From: Dethiobacter sp. | GTDB lineage: Bacteria; Bacillota; Dethiobacteria; Dethiobacterales; Dethiobacteraceae | Reading direction: 5' to 3' | Length of the DNA: 64,000 bases | Assembly (NCBI GenBank): GCA_020725465.1 | Contig: DYEY01000054.1 | Coordinates: forward strand, 35,164 to 99,163 | Part shown: positions 45,959-55,593 of the stretch, one piece after another | Layout of the letters: every line of letters starts with the position of its first letter | Numbering within the stretch: position 1 is the first letter of the stretch | The notes under the pieces: generated by a model | What the model saw: the letters and a program-made list of their open reading frames with translations, nothing else | Database searches by the model: none | Told to the model about the DNA's origin: nothing | Translations under genes and position numbers: made by a program

Positions 45959-46410
45959 AGGCGGCCATAGTGGCCTTGGGCAATCCTGCCATGGGCGATG
46001 ACGGCGCGGGGCCGGCCGCCCTCTCCCTGCTGCGTCGCCGCCCCCTGCCCCGGGGTGTTTCCCTGTATAACCTGGAAAGCGGGAGCCTTGGCGCCCTCGC
46101 CCTGCTCCGGACAGATATTCCCCTCATCCTGCTTGACGCCGTGCGTGGAGGAGGCCTTCCCGGCACCGTTTACCGCCTTCCTGCCCGCCAGGTGAAACTG
46201 GGCATTACCGGTGCCTTTTCTCTGCACGACCTGCACCTGCTGCACCTGGCCGCACTCTTTTTTCCGGAGCGCCTGCAGGCCGTCACGGTACTGGGGGTGG
46301 AGCCGGCTTATACCGGGCCGGGAGATTCCCTGTCGCCGCAGGTAAAGGCCGCCCTGCCCCTGCTTGCAACAGTGGCCTGGAAATATGCGCGATTTCTTTG
46401 CGGCAGTTAA
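45955..46410 (+). CDS. Hydrogenase maturation endopeptidase
   Basis: A 151-residue HybD/HyaD-type protease that cuts the C-terminal extension of the large subunit after nickel insertion. It has GNPAMGDDGAG (the Asp binds nickel) near residue 10, LLDAVRGGG, the His in FSLHDL, and VLGVEP. The start is GTG overlapping the cytochrome stop (GTGA). It ends the operon, 13 bases before a terminator. Confidence 0.93.
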   Translation: MKAAIVALGNPAMGDDGAGPAALSLLRRRPLPRGVSLYNLESGSLGALALLRTDIPLILLDAVRGGGLPGTVYRLPARQVKLGITGAFSLHDLHLLHLAALFFPERLQAVTVLGVEPAYTGPGDSLSPQVKAALPLLATVAWKYARFLCGS

Positions 46411-46422
46411 GGTTATACCGGT

Positions 46423-46451
46423 AAAAAAACCAGGCTTTCAGGCCTGGTTTT
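46423..46451. terminator. Bidirectional intrinsic terminator
   Basis: Stem AACCAGGC with GCCTGGTT around a short loop, flanked by A and T runs, separates the plus-strand hydrogenase operon from the minus-strand ylzJ-like gene and overlaps the latter's stop. Confidence 0.88.
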
Positions 46452-46668
46452 CCGCTTTAAAGTTAATGATGCTGCCCGGCTGCAGCGCCGGGTCCAGGTA
46501 ATCAGCGGGGTTGCTCGATATCAGCCTTACCACCCGGGCACTGTTTAAGCCGCTTTGTTCCACCAGCAGGGTCCCGCCGTTTTTTAAAGGCAGCTCGGCA
46601 TAAAACGGTGTGTAGGTTTCACTCCCGTCCAGTACAATTTCCAGGGGTACAATGGTGTAAAGGATCAA
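46438..46668 (-). CDS. YlzJ-like protein
   Basis: A 76-residue protein of the YlzJ-like family, found after tepA in spore-formers. It opens [15 protein letters not shown], typical of the family. Function unknown. The start overlaps the tepA stop by four bases, and a terminator overlaps its own end, so it closes the rnj-tepA-ylzJ stretch. Confidence 0.9.
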   Translation of the reverse strand: MILYTIVPLEIVLDGSETYTPFYAELPLKNGGTLLVEQSGLNSARVVRLISSNPADYLDPALQPGSIINFKAENQA

Positions 46669-47417
46669 TACGTACCCACCTCCCCGCTTTCAATCATCTC
46701 CTGCAGCTTGCGGATGGCCTGTCCCAGCCCCCCCACTTCGTCGATGAGGCCCACTTCCACCGCGTCCTTGCCCACCAATACCGTTCCGATATCCCGGGCC
46801 AGCTGGTTGGTGCAAAACATCAGCTGGCGGAATTTCTCCGTGGTAATGCGGGAATGGGAGGTGACGAACTTGATCACCCTGTCCTGCATCTTATCCAGGT
46901 ACTCATAAGTCTGGGGCACACCGATCACCAGACCGGACAGGCGGATGGGATGGATGGTCATGGTGGCCGTCTCAGTGATGAACGAGTAATCAGAGGCCAC
47001 CGCCACCGGTACGCCGATACTGTGGCCGCCGCCCAGGACAATGGATACGGTGGGCTTGGACAGGGTGTCGATCATCTCCGCGATGGCCAGACCCGCTTCC
47101 ACGTCACCACCCACGGTGTTCAGTATGATCAAAAGCCCCCTGATTCTGGGGTTCTGTTCCACCGCCACCAGTTGGGGAATTACGTGTTCGTACTTGGTTG
47201 TTTTGTTCTGCGGCGGCAGGGTAAGGTGCCCCTCTATCTGGCCGATGATGGTGATATTATGTATGGAACTCTCCGGCTGCTGCGGTACGTTTGCCTGCCC
47301 GAGCTGCTGGATGTTCTGCAATTCGCTTTCCTGGCCGTTGCCGCCGCTTGCTTTCAGCTGGCTGTCCTGCCTTGTTTTTCCGGTGGTGCCCTGCCTTTGC
47401 CTGCGTGCAGTGGCCAA
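46665..47417 (-). CDS. ClpP-like protease TepA
   Basis: A 250-residue member of the ClpP superfamily, the translocation-enhancing protein TepA/YmfB group. The nucleophile Ser is in [11 protein letters not shown], the oxyanion Gly in [11 protein letters not shown]. The N-terminal 50 residues are Gln-rich and unstructured-looking. No ClpX-binding features are obvious. It follows RNase J, as in Bacillus (rnjB-tepA-ylzJ). Confidence 0.88.
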   Translation of the reverse strand: MATARRQRQGTTGKTRQDSQLKASGGNGQESELQNIQQLGQANVPQQPESSIHNITIIGQIEGHLTLPPQNKTTKYEHVIPQLVAVEQNPRIRGLLIILNTVGGDVEAGLAIAEMIDTLSKPTVSIVLGGGHSIGVPVAVASDYSFITETATMTIHPIRLSGLVIGVPQTYEYLDKMQDRVIKFVTSHSRITTEKFRQLMFCTNQLARDIGTVLVGKDAVEVGLIDEVGGLGQAIRKLQEMIESGEVGTY

Positions 47418-47470
47418 GGGCCTTCACTCCCAATCTGTGCTTGTACTATTTTCCCTAACTGAAGGCATGG

Positions 47471-49180
47471 TTATACTGAAATCTCCATAATTATCGGCAA
47501 TATCATGGGACGGCGGTGCGTCCTTTCCCACAGGAAGCGGGAAAGATTATCCTTTATACCGTTTTTTAGATAAGACCAGTCCTGCTTTTTCGACCCGGGA
47601 ATTTTTTCCAGGTATCGTGCCAGGTTTTCGTTTGCTTCTTCCATCAGTTCTTCCGACTCTTTGACATAAACAAAACCGCGTGAATATATCTCGGGGCCGG
47701 CCAGTATCCGGTCAGTGCCTTTTTCCATGGCCAGAGTAACAATCAGTATGCCGTCCTGGCTGAGCAGCCTGCGGTCGCGCAGCACCACGCTGCCCACGTC
47801 ACCCACACCAAGTCCGTCCACCAGTATTTTACCGGCGGTGACGCTACCCACCACCCGTCCCGAACGTTGCGAAAACTCCAGTACCTGACCGTTTTCCACC
47901 ACAAACACGTTTTGTTCGGGTATACCAACTTTTACAGCCAGCCTGGCATGGTGGATCATGTGCCGGTATTCGCCGTGAATCGGTATCAGGTACCTGGGCT
48001 TCAGCAGGTTCAGCATCATTTTTAGTTCTTCCTGGGAAGCGTGCCCTGATACGTGGATGCCGGATACGCGCTCGTATATAACATTGGCACCTCGTTTAAA
48101 AAGGTTGTCTATAGTGCGTGATACCAGTTTTTCATTGCCCGGTATGGGTGTGGCGGCAATAATCACGGTATCACCGCGCATTATTTCCACCTTCCTGTGC
48201 TCAGAGGTGGAAATACGGGTGAGAGCGGACATGGGTTCCCCCTGGCTGCCGGTGGTCAGTATTACAGCTTTCTGCGGCGGCATGGCATTGAGTTCGTCTA
48301 TGTCCACCATTGTGCCCCCGCAGATATTGAGGTAGCCAAGATCCTGCGCAATCTGGACCACGTTGGCCATGCTGCGGCCTACCACGGCCACTTTGCGTCG
48401 GTAATAACAGGCGGCGTCGATTACCTGCTGGATACGGTGGACATTGGAAGCGAAAGTGGCCAGGATAATCCGCTGTCTGGCCGTCCTGAATATTTCCATT
48501 ATGGAAGCGCCCACTTCTTTTTCCGACAGGGTATACCCCGGCCTTTCCGCATTGGTGCTGTCAGAGAGGGCAACCAGGACGCCCTTGCGCCCCAGCCGGG
48601 CCAGTTTATAATAGTCGGTGGGATCAGCATTCACCGGAGTCTGGTCAAATTTAAAATCACCCGTATGCACGATGGTGCCCACCGGAGTTCTGACCGCCAC
48701 GCCCACCGAGTCGGGAATGCTGTGGTTGGTACGGAAAAAATCAATTTTAAAACAGCCAATACGCAGGCTTTCATCCGGGTTGATAACGTTAAGCGAGCAG
48801 TTCCGCAGCAGGTGATGCTCGTGGAGTTTGCCTTCCACCAGCCCCAGGGTCAGCCTGGTGCCGTAGACCGGTACATTAAGTTGGGGCAGGATGTAAGGTA
48901 AGGCCCCGATATGGTCTTCATGGCCGTGGGTTATGATGATGCCCAGTACCCGGTCCCTGTTCTCAAGCAGGTAGCTGATATCGGGAATAACCACGTCTAT
49001 GCCGAGAAGTTCGTCCCCCGGAAAAGCAAGCCCGGCGTCAATAACAATAATCTGGTCCTGGCAGCGGATAACAAACATATTCTTGCCTATCTCGCCGATA
49101 CCGCCGAGCGGGATAATCTGCAGTTTTTCTTCGCTGTCCGGTTTTATCCTGGCTTTCTTTCTTGAGTGTTCAGCCGGCAA
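47471..49180 (-). CDS. Ribonuclease J
   Basis: A 569-residue metallo-beta-lactamase/beta-CASP nuclease with endo- and 5'-3' exonuclease activity on RNA. Metal motif HGHEDHIGALPY, HTGDFKFD, the beta-CASP region around GSQGEPMSALTR, and IPIHGEYRHM are present. The start is TTG at 49180, with AGAGGTGA seven bases upstream. Its place between dapA and tepA corresponds to rnjB. With rny and pnp, this window holds three of the main RNA-decay enzymes. Confidence 0.95.
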   Translation of the reverse strand: MPAEHSRKKARIKPDSEEKLQIIPLGGIGEIGKNMFVIRCQDQIIVIDAGLAFPGDELLGIDVVIPDISYLLENRDRVLGIIITHGHEDHIGALPYILPQLNVPVYGTRLTLGLVEGKLHEHHLLRNCSLNVINPDESLRIGCFKIDFFRTNHSIPDSVGVAVRTPVGTIVHTGDFKFDQTPVNADPTDYYKLARLGRKGVLVALSDSTNAERPGYTLSEKEVGASIMEIFRTARQRIILATFASNVHRIQQVIDAACYYRRKVAVVGRSMANVVQIAQDLGYLNICGGTMVDIDELNAMPPQKAVILTTGSQGEPMSALTRISTSEHRKVEIMRGDTVIIAATPIPGNEKLVSRTIDNLFKRGANVIYERVSGIHVSGHASQEELKMMLNLLKPRYLIPIHGEYRHMIHHARLAVKVGIPEQNVFVVENGQVLEFSQRSGRVVGSVTAGKILVDGLGVGDVGSVVLRDRRLLSQDGILIVTLAMEKGTDRILAGPEIYSRGFVYVKESEELMEEANENLARYLEKIPGSKKQDWSYLKNGIKDNLSRFLWERTHRRPMILPIIMEISV

Positions 49181-49265
49181 TATTATTTCACCTCTGTCTG
49201 TCTGTATTTTCCTTTATTTCTACAGCTTTCATTATACTCTAAGCAAATTACCCGTGCAAGCAAAC

Positions 49266-49294
49266 AAGGCCGCGCCCTGACCGGACACGGCCTT
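49266..49294 (-). terminator. Intrinsic terminator after dapA
   Basis: Stem AAGGCCG with CGGCCTT around a 15-base loop, 13 bases after the dapA stop; the T-tract (TTGTTTG) is weak. Confidence 0.55.
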
Positions 49295-49307
49295 TCCTGA
49301 TTCAGAT

Positions 49308-50192
49308 TTAGAGGTAGCCCATTTCTTTAAGAACCTGTTGCACACTGTCCCTTTCCGCCCCCTCCAGATCCAGCAGGGGCGGGCGGACAGGGCCCAGGCC
49401 GTGACCCAGCAGGTTCATGGCTCCCTTGACAGGTACAGGGTTGCCGGTGATGAACATCGCCTTAAACAAAGGCAAAAGCCTCAGGTGCAGCTCCAGGGCC
49501 CGCCCGGTCTGTCCCGCCTTAAAAGCGCGGATCATCTCCCTTATTTCCCGGCCGGCTATGTGTGAAGCCACCGAAACCACGCCGGTCCCGCCAATGGCCA
49601 GAATGGGCAGCGTAAGCGCGTCATCCCCGCTGTATATGTAAAAACCGGGAGGCCGGGCGGCACTGATAAAAGCTATCTGTTCCAGGTCACCGCTGGCTTC
49701 CTTGACGGCCACGATATTGTCAATGCCGGCCAGGCGCACCGTGGTGCCGGCGGACATGTTAACCCCGGTCCTGCCGGGCACGTTGTAAAGCATAATCGGC
49801 AGTGTTGTGGCCGCCGCCACCGCGGCAAAATGACGGTAGAGTGCCTCCTGCGAAGGTTTGTTGTAGTAAGGTACAACCAGCATTATGCCGTCCACTCCGC
49901 AGGCCTGCGCTTTTTGGGTAAGCCGTATGGTTTTTGCGGTATCATTGCTGCCTGTTCCGGCAATTACCCTGGCTTTGCCTTTTACCGCTTTGGCTACAGC
50001 GGCAAACATTTCTGTTTTCTCTTCATCGCTGAGCGTGGGGGACTCACCGGTGGTACCACATACCACCAGGGCGTCCGAACCGTTCTCCACCAGGTATAGC
50101 GCCAGCTCCTCAGCCTTTTTGATATTAAGCCCGCCCTTTTCCGTAAAAGGGGTTACCAGGGCTGTAACCAGTTCCCCAAATGGTGCTGACAA
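49308..50192 (-). CDS. dapA: 4-hydroxy-tetrahydrodipicolinate synthase
   Basis: This enzyme of about 294 residues condenses pyruvate with aspartate semialdehyde in the lysine/diaminopimelate/dipicolinate branch. Schiff-base Lys lies in VAVKEASGD, with GTTGESPTL and YNVPGRT. I place the start at the TTG at 50192 ([16 protein letters not shown]), with GGAGGGGG upstream; a longer frame to 50258 has no family match. It follows aspartokinase and supplies the precursor used by dipicolinate synthase. Confidence 0.95.
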   Translation of the reverse strand: MSAPFGELVTALVTPFTEKGGLNIKKAEELALYLVENGSDALVVCGTTGESPTLSDEEKTEMFAAVAKAVKGKARVIAGTGSNDTAKTIRLTQKAQACGVDGIMLVVPYYNKPSQEALYRHFAAVAAATTLPIMLYNVPGRTGVNMSAGTTVRLAGIDNIVAVKEASGDLEQIAFISAARPPGFYIYSGDDALTLPILAIGGTGVVSVASHIAGREIREMIRAFKAGQTGRALELHLRLLPLFKAMFITGNPVPVKGAMNLLGHGLGPVRPPLLDLEGAERDSVQQVLKEMGYL

Positions 50193-50272
50193 AGGATCCC
50201 CCTCCAGTTTTAACCAAAGTTTACTTGTGATTATACCAGACCCACTGTTATTTTTCAATTAAGGCCGGAAGG

Positions 50273-51499
50273 TTACTTTTCCGGTTCGCCCAGGCCGAAC
50301 TCCTGGTGCAGCTCCTGGACAGCACGGGAAACATCCATTTCCCTGATCAGGCAGGAGATACTGAGATGAGAATCGGCGGTCTGCAGTATATCGGCGCCGG
50401 CACGGTTTAAGCCGGCCACCACCCGCGCCATTACACCGGGGATGCCGCGCATGCCCGAACCCACCACCGAAACCTTGGCGTAACCGTTTTCAACGCTGGC
50501 TTCGCAACCCACCGCCGAAAAAGCGGCGATAACTCTTTCTGAGTCAGCAGACGGTACGGTGAACATTTTTTCCTTTGGTGAAAAACTGATGAGGTCAATG
50601 CTAACCCCGGCGCCGGCCAGCCTGTGCAGCGCCTCTTCCAGCTCTTTGCAGCCGGTGGCGGGGTTTTGCAGCCGCACCTGTGCCAATCCCGTCACGTGGG
50701 TAATGCCGCTGACCACCCTGCCTTTGGGCATGAACCCCTTTTCATCTTTGGCGCTGCGGTGGGTGACCCGGGTACCCCCGTCCAGCTGCCCCGTCTTTTT
50801 TAAAACAAGGGGCAGGTTGTACTGGATGGCGATATCCACAGCGCGTGGATGAATCACCCTGGCGCCTTCCCTGGCCATCTGCAGTATCTCCTGGTACCCG
50901 ATATCCCTGATTGGCCGTGCCTGGGGCACCAGACGCGGGTCGGCAGTCATCACCGTATCAACGTCCGAGTATATTTCCACCGCTTCTGATTCCAGCGCCG
51001 CCGCCAGCGCCACCGCCGTGGTGTCTGAGCCTCCCCGTCCAAGTGTGTTTATTTCACCCTGCTCGCTCACGCCCTGGAAGCCGGCGACCACTGCCACCAC
51101 GCCTTCAGCTGCATATTTTAATATCCGCTCTTTTTTTATCCTGATAATTTCAGCCTGGCCAAAATTACCATCGGTAATTATCCCCGCCTGCCAGCCGGTC
51201 AGAGATACTGCCTTTACCCCAACGGCGTTGATCTGGGCAGCCATTACGGCGGCAGAAATAATTTCGCCGCAGGAAGCGATAACGTCCGCTTCTCTGCCCG
51301 GCGCCGCCGGGTCCACGGCGCTGAGCAGGTCAAGCAGGGTGTCTGTGGCATAAGGATCCCCGCGCCTGCCCATGGCGGACACCACCACCACCGGATTATA
51401 CCCGTCCTGCCTGGCCGCCAGTATGTGCTGCAGCGCCTGCCTGCGCATCTGTGCGCTGTTTAGTGAGGAACCGCCGAATTTCTGTACAATCAGACGCAT
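50273..51499 (-). CDS. dapG: Aspartate kinase, DapG type
   Basis: A 408-residue kinase that phosphorylates aspartate. It starts MRLIVQKFGGSSL, has GRGGSDTTAVALAAAL and the SDVDTVMTADPR segment, and two C-terminal ACT domains that would sense an end product. Bacillus DapG is inhibited by diaminopimelate; which effector acts here cannot be told. It lies between dpaB and dapA; asd, usual between dpaB and dapG, is absent. Confidence 0.95.
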   Translation of the reverse strand: MRLIVQKFGGSSLNSAQMRRQALQHILAARQDGYNPVVVVSAMGRRGDPYATDTLLDLLSAVDPAAPGREADVIASCGEIISAAVMAAQINAVGVKAVSLTGWQAGIITDGNFGQAEIIRIKKERILKYAAEGVVAVVAGFQGVSEQGEINTLGRGGSDTTAVALAAALESEAVEIYSDVDTVMTADPRLVPQARPIRDIGYQEILQMAREGARVIHPRAVDIAIQYNLPLVLKKTGQLDGGTRVTHRSAKDEKGFMPKGRVVSGITHVTGLAQVRLQNPATGCKELEEALHRLAGAGVSIDLISFSPKEKMFTVPSADSERVIAAFSAVGCEASVENGYAKVSVVGSGMRGIPGVMARVVAGLNRAGADILQTADSHLSISCLIREMDVSRAVQELHQEFGLGEPEK

Positions 51500-51510
51500 C
51501 TTTTCACCTT

Positions 51511-52122
51511 CTATCTGGCAAACTGGAAGTCTTCTTCAGCCAGGTTGACCAAAACCGGCTGCAGCTGCCTTCCCTCCAGGGCGGCCAACAGGGTGGGAAG
51601 CACCAGGTCGATCCTGGCCACCAGGGAGTTAGGCTTGGTGAAGGGACTGTCCTGACCGAACGGCACCATATAAATGTTTTTGGTGTTAAGCAAAAGACCG
51701 ATATTCTTGGCGTTAAGACCTAAACCGTCGTTGGTGGATACGGCCAGCACCACCGGCCGCTGGTTGCGCAGCATGGCTTTGGCTCCCATCAGAACGGCGG
51801 TATCAGTGATGCCTGCTGCCAGTTTGGCCAGGGTATTGCCGGTGCAGGGAACCACCAGGTAAGCGTCCAGCAGCATCTTGGGACCGATAGGTTCAGCGCT
51901 TACAATACTATTGATGATTTTACGCCCCGCCAACCTGACTATCCGTGTTTTCCACTCGGTGGCATCTCCGTACCTGGTGTCGGTCTGGTCTATGGCAGGA
52001 GATATCACCGGGTAAATTTCGGCGCCTTCCGCCATGATTTTTTCAATCTCGGGCATTACCTTTTCCAGCGTGCAATGGGAGCCGGTGAGGGCGAACCCGA
52101 TTCTCTTCCCCTTCAGTCTCAT
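51511..52122 (-). CDS. dpaB: Dipicolinate synthase subunit B
   Basis: A 203-residue flavoprotein-fold subunit (SpoVFB) that with DpaA makes dipicolinic acid in the mother cell for spore heat resistance. It opens KGKRIGFALTGSHCTL and has VVPCTGNTLAKLA and STNDGLG. The start is the ATG at 52122 (MRLKGKR), five bases after the dpaA stop, with the ribosome site inside dpaA; a longer upstream frame is an overlap artefact. Confidence 0.96.
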   Translation of the reverse strand: MRLKGKRIGFALTGSHCTLEKVMPEIEKIMAEGAEIYPVISPAIDQTDTRYGDATEWKTRIVRLAGRKIINSIVSAEPIGPKMLLDAYLVVPCTGNTLAKLAAGITDTAVLMGAKAMLRNQRPVVLAVSTNDGLGLNAKNIGLLLNTKNIYMVPFGQDSPFTKPNSLVARIDLVLPTLLAALEGRQLQPVLVNLAEEDFQFAR

Positions 52123-52127
52123 TGCCG

Positions 52128-53003
52128 TTATTCTCCTTTCCCCTGTTCCAGCAGAATCAAAGGGTATACTTCCGCCAGTATCCTGCCCGCGGTTACCGGC
52201 GCCACTTTGCCGGGCAGCCCCGGCGCCAGGAAACATCTTATGCCGCGCTTTTTCGCGGCTTCAAAATCGGTCCCTCCCGGTGCCGACGCGATGTCCACTA
52301 TCACCGCCTCCGGCTTTACACAGGCGATGACCGCGGCATCCAGTACCGGCGCTGGCACCGTGTTAAAGATGAAGTCGAAACACGCGGCCGCGGTTTGCAT
52401 TTCTGCCATGTTCAAAACGGAAAAACCAAGGGCGTGGCACATCGCCAGCGCTTCCCTTCTTCTGGCGGCCACTGTTACCCTGGCGCCGATGCCCTGGAGG
52501 ATCTTGGCCAGGGGCAGGCCGCAGCGGCCCGGACCTATTACCAGCGCTCTGCTACCGTGAATGGTGACAGCGCTCTCCCGCATGGCTATCCCGAGGGCGC
52601 CTTCAGCGGTGGGAATGGCGTTGTAAATGGCTATTTCATCCAGCTCCGCCGTCGCCACCACCCTGACCCCTCTTTGCGTGAGGAGCTTCCGGTGTTCTTC
52701 CGGAATACGGCCGCAGAGAAAAAGGGTACCCCTGTCAAGCCATTGCTCCAGGTGTTGCAGGCTCAGTTTCTGGGCCGCAAAGGGAGCGTAAATATACCCC
52801 CCGGCATCGATGCCGGCCAGGGGACAGATTACCGCATCGGCTTTGACCGGAAGTTCAGGCGGTTCCCCCTGGTTTGGGTATTGTTCAAATCCCAGCAGGC
52901 TGACCTGAGCCCCCTGTTTTTGCAGTTCAGACGCCACTATGTATTCCCTGGCGTCTCCCCCTGCCAGGATAATTACCCAGTTTTTCAGACAATTTTCCGA
53001 CAC
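52128..53003 (-). CDS. dpaA: Dipicolinate synthase subunit A
   Basis: A 291-residue NAD(P)-binding subunit (SpoVFA). A Rossmann motif VIGPGRCGLPLAK lies past the middle, followed by VTVAARRREAL. The start is the GTG at 53003 (VSENCLKNW), with AGGAGGAG seven bases upstream; the frame extends further but carries no signature. It heads the dpaA-dpaB-dapG-dapA group, coupling lysine-branch flux to spore dipicolinate. Expression in Bacillus is SigK-dependent; no SigK promoter was confirmed here. Confidence 0.96.
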   Translation of the reverse strand: MSENCLKNWVIILAGGDAREYIVASELQKQGAQVSLLGFEQYPNQGEPPELPVKADAVICPLAGIDAGGYIYAPFAAQKLSLQHLEQWLDRGTLFLCGRIPEEHRKLLTQRGVRVVATAELDEIAIYNAIPTAEGALGIAMRESAVTIHGSRALVIGPGRCGLPLAKILQGIGARVTVAARRREALAMCHALGFSVLNMAEMQTAAACFDFIFNTVPAPVLDAAVIACVKPEAVIVDIASAPGGTDFEAAKKRGIRCFLAPGLPGKVAPVTAGRILAEVYPLILLEQGKGE

Positions 53004-53071
53004 GTGCTCTCCTCCTGATTCCTGGTATTCCAATATATGATTGCCGACCAAAAGGGTGACAGAAAATAATG

Positions 53072-53093
53072 AAGCCCGGAGCCTGCCGGGCTT
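53072..53093 (-). terminator. Intrinsic terminator
   Basis: A perfect stem, AAGCCCGG with CCGGGCTT around six bases, followed on the minus strand by a T-rich CATTATTTTC. It ends the gene at 53103-53588 and insulates dpaA. Confidence 0.75.
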
Positions 53094-53102
53094 TAGTTGC
53101 AT

Positions 53103-53588
53103 TTATTCGTGTGTCCTCACATCGTAAGCGCCGTTCTCACGAAAAACCGCCTCTGCCTCTTTTTTCATGTAACCGTCGTCCGCCTCCACCGCCACCATGT
53201 AGTTACCGCGGTGTATTTCCTGCTCGTAATGTTCTCCTTCTTCTTCGGGGATGCCGTAGTCTATCAGCCCTCCGGCAATACCCCCGGTCACAATGCCGGT
53301 GAGTGCGCCGGCCAGAGGACCGGCGGCGATGATGGGACCGATACCAGGGATCAGCAGGGCGCCGGCGCCGGCCAGGAGGCCAGTCAGGCCGCCGATTGCT
53401 CCGCCGGCGGCTGTGCCGTCAGCCAGGTTCTGGTGTTCAAAGCTTCTTTTTTGGCCTCCCTCTTTTCCTTCTTCATCGCGGGCAACCAGGGAGATGTGTT
53501 CATCGGAAAAATTTCTTGCCTTCAGTTCCCGTATTGCTTCTTCCGCCTGCTCTCTTGATTTGAACAGGCCAACCACAGTACCGGACAT
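53103..53588 (-). CDS. General stress protein 17M-like (YflT-type) glycine-zipper protein
   Basis: A 161-residue protein. The N-terminal 35 residues match the heat-induced stress YflT-type domain (VVGLFKSREQAEEAI). The middle (about 60-115) is a Gly/Ala-rich double hydrophobic segment like a glycine zipper, and the C-terminus repeats an EAEAVFRENGAYDV motif. Such proteins are stress-induced and of unknown mechanism. It has its own terminator and probably its own promoter. Confidence 0.8.
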   Translation of the reverse strand: MSGTVVGLFKSREQAEEAIRELKARNFSDEHISLVARDEEGKEGGQKRSFEHQNLADGTAAGGAIGGLTGLLAGAGALLIPGIGPIIAAGPLAGALTGIVTGGIAGGLIDYGIPEEEGEHYEQEIHRGNYMVAVEADDGYMKKEAEAVFRENGAYDVRTHE

Positions 53589-53649
53589 ATTTCACCCTCC
53601 TCTTTGGTCGATACTGGCTCTTCCTAGTATCAACCCGGGAGTACCGCTT

Positions 53650-53922
53650 TTATTCATTACATTCCGGACGGCGCAAGGCGCGGACCGGAGAAATCTCAAC
53701 TATCATAACTTCATCGCCAATTTTTCTCACTGCTTCCCAGGGCACCACCAGCTCCCTGATTCCCCGTGACATTTTCAGGCCCACAGCCCTCGGTGTAATA
53801 ACCATGGATTTGATGGCGCCGGTGGCGGCGTCTATCACCAGGTCAGCTTCACCCACATAACCAAGCCTGGAGCCGTCGTAAAGATTAATAATTTCTTTCC
53901 TGGACAGCCGGGAAAGTTCCAC
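53650..53922 (-). CDS. YlmC/YmxH-family sporulation protein (PRC-barrel)
   Basis: A 90-residue PRC-barrel protein opening MELSRLSRKEIINLYDG, the YlmC/YmxH signature. In Bacillus ymxH lies upstream of dpaA, and the same holds here with one gene between. Function unknown. Its start is just after the stop of the membrane-protein gene at 53924. Confidence 0.9.
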   Translation of the reverse strand: MELSRLSRKEIINLYDGSRLGYVGEADLVIDAATGAIKSMVITPRAVGLKMSRGIRELVVPWEAVRKIGDEVMIVEISPVRALRRPECNE

Positions 53923-53923
53923 T

Positions 53924-54250
53924 TTAACTGCCCCCTTTTTTAAGAAAAACCCGGGCCCTGATAAAAAAAGGCTGCAGTATCGCCAGTACCAGCGCGCTAA
54001 AAGCCAGTGGGTCTGTCTGCAGGCCGAAGATGTTTAACCTGCCGGGAAGCTCAATCTGCAAAAAAGAAACCAAAAGCAAAAGTGAAAGGTATATGCCGCC
54101 GGCCAGGCTCACCAGTTCCACAATGGCTTCAGACAGCGGCGAAGGCTTGGCTTGTTCGGGGAAGCCATGGTCATAAACCCTTTTCTTGATTCTCACTCTC
54201 TGCGCAACTGAAAACACCAGCATGGCCAGCAGCAGGTAGAGAGCAATCAA
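53924..54250 (-). CDS. Small membrane protein of unknown function
   Basis: A 108-residue protein with three hydrophobic helices (about 2-17, 41-66 and 75-96) and a basic C-terminus. No family recognised. It lies between dut and the ymxH homolog with minimal spacing, so it is co-transcribed with them. Confidence 0.7.
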   Translation of the reverse strand: MIALYLLLAMLVFSVAQRVRIKKRVYDHGFPEQAKPSPLSEAIVELVSLAGGIYLSLLLLVSFLQIELPGRLNIFGLQTDPLAFSALVLAILQPFFIRARVFLKKGGS

Positions 54251-54261
54251 TTTTTTCCCTC

Positions 54262-54711
54262 CTATCTCCCTGTATGCCCGAAGCCTCCCTGCCCCCGCTC
54301 CGTGACTGGCAATTCAGCGCATTCTTCCAGGACCACCAACGGCACACTGTTTATTACCAGCTGGGCTATTCGTTCCCCCCTGCATACGGAGAACGGAACC
54401 TCTCCCAGGTTGGCCAGTATCACTTTTACTTCGCCGCGGTAATCAGCGTCAATGGTGCCGGGGCTGTTGAGCACGGTGACACCGTTCTTTAAGGCCAGCC
54501 CGCTGCGGGGCCTGACCTGTGCCTCATAACCGGGCGGCAGGGCTATCTGCAGTCCGGTAGGGATAAGCTCCCATTTTCCGGGATTGATGACAACCTCCGA
54601 CTCCACGGCGGCGACGAGGTCAAAGCCGGCGGCGTGGTGGCTCATGCGGCGGGGCAGGGGCAGCCCGGCCGAGTGGGGAAGCCTTTGGATACATACTTTT
54701 ACCGTGTCCAT
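54262..54711 (-). CDS. dut: dUTP diphosphatase
   Basis: A 149-residue trimeric dUTPase that removes dUTP and supplies dUMP. Conserved motifs are [38 protein letters not shown] and the C-terminal [10 protein letters not shown] that closes the active site. The ATG at 54711 (MDTVKV) has GGAGGTAATT before it; an ATG four codons earlier is itself part of that ribosome site. Confidence 0.96.
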   Translation of the reverse strand: MDTVKVCIQRLPHSAGLPLPRRMSHHAAGFDLVAAVESEVVINPGKWELIPTGLQIALPPGYEAQVRPRSGLALKNGVTVLNSPGTIDADYRGEVKVILANLGEVPFSVCRGERIAQLVINSVPLVVLEECAELPVTERGQGGFGHTGR

Positions 54712-54771
54712 AATTACCTCCATGGCTTGGTTTTCTTCCCCAATTTATACAGTTTCCCTTCTTTTGTCAAG

Positions 54772-55593
54772 TCACTGGCTCCAGATCTGTACCCACACGT
54801 GCCCTCCCCCGGCGCCAGAGCGTATCATGATAAACTTATCCGTGGAGTTGCGGAATTTAAAATCAATATAATTGGTCACCGTGGCATCCCTGCCTGGTGG
54901 CACGTATCCCACCCGGATACTGTGGGGGTGCCTTTCAATGATTTCCATTTTGGCCAGCCTGGCCGCATTGTAGATGGTGGTGGCAGTCTGGCAGACTCCG
55001 CCGCCGATGCCCATCCCCCCCACCACCGGCGCCATGCTGTAGCCCCTGGCGAACGTGCGCGGTCCTGTGACCTGGTTGAAGGAAAAAACTTCGCCCGGTG
55101 CAAGGATGGTGCCGTTCATGTACCTGGCCGATACGTAAAGGTTATCGGTGCGCCCGGCGCTGCCGCCCCCGCTGGTGCTGAAGGACGACAGTTTTTTGTT
55201 GATGGAACGAAAAATTTCCGCTGTCAGTTCCGGTTCCAGCCTGATTACCGCCAGCTCAACGCCGGTGTCAGGAGGCGCCGACATAACCCTGTTTACCGTT
55301 TCCTGCACATCCACCAAAATTCCCGGCATTTCGTGGACAATTGTCTTTGTTGCCCGGTCATAACGGGCATTACGGGGTGGTCGGTCCATGGCAGCCGCCA
55401 TTTTTTGCACCCGTTGCCGGACTTCACTTTCCAGGAGTCCCGTCATCACTGCGCCCTCCAGCGTTACACCCGGTTTCACACCCCGCAGGTAACGGTGGAG
55501 GCGGTTGCCGGCATTAAAGGCCATAAACAGGACACCCAAAACCGCAAGCAGAAGTAAAAGTGATGTCACATGCAATGTTTTCGTCCTGTTCAA
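54772..55593 (-). CDS. VanW-family protein with N-terminal peptidoglycan-binding-like domain
   Basis: A 273-residue exported protein: a signal-anchor helix (about 9-26), a short PG_binding_4/YoaR-like domain (about 38-110, VKPGVTLEGA...), and a C-terminal VanW domain with LAPGEVFSFNQVTGPRTFARGY, GGGVCQTATTIYNAA and ERHPHS. VanW proteins are linked to wall modification but have no proven activity. It overlaps the deacetylase-like gene by four bases, and that protein carries a related N-terminal domain. Confidence 0.88.
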   Translation of the reverse strand: MNRTKTLHVTSLLLLLAVLGVLFMAFNAGNRLHRYLRGVKPGVTLEGAVMTGLLESEVRQRVQKMAAAMDRPPRNARYDRATKTIVHEMPGILVDVQETVNRVMSAPPDTGVELAVIRLEPELTAEIFRSINKKLSSFSTSGGGSAGRTDNLYVSARYMNGTILAPGEVFSFNQVTGPRTFARGYSMAPVVGGMGIGGGVCQTATTIYNAARLAKMEIIERHPHSIRVGYVPPGRDATVTNYIDFKFRNSTDKFIMIRSGAGGGHVWVQIWSQ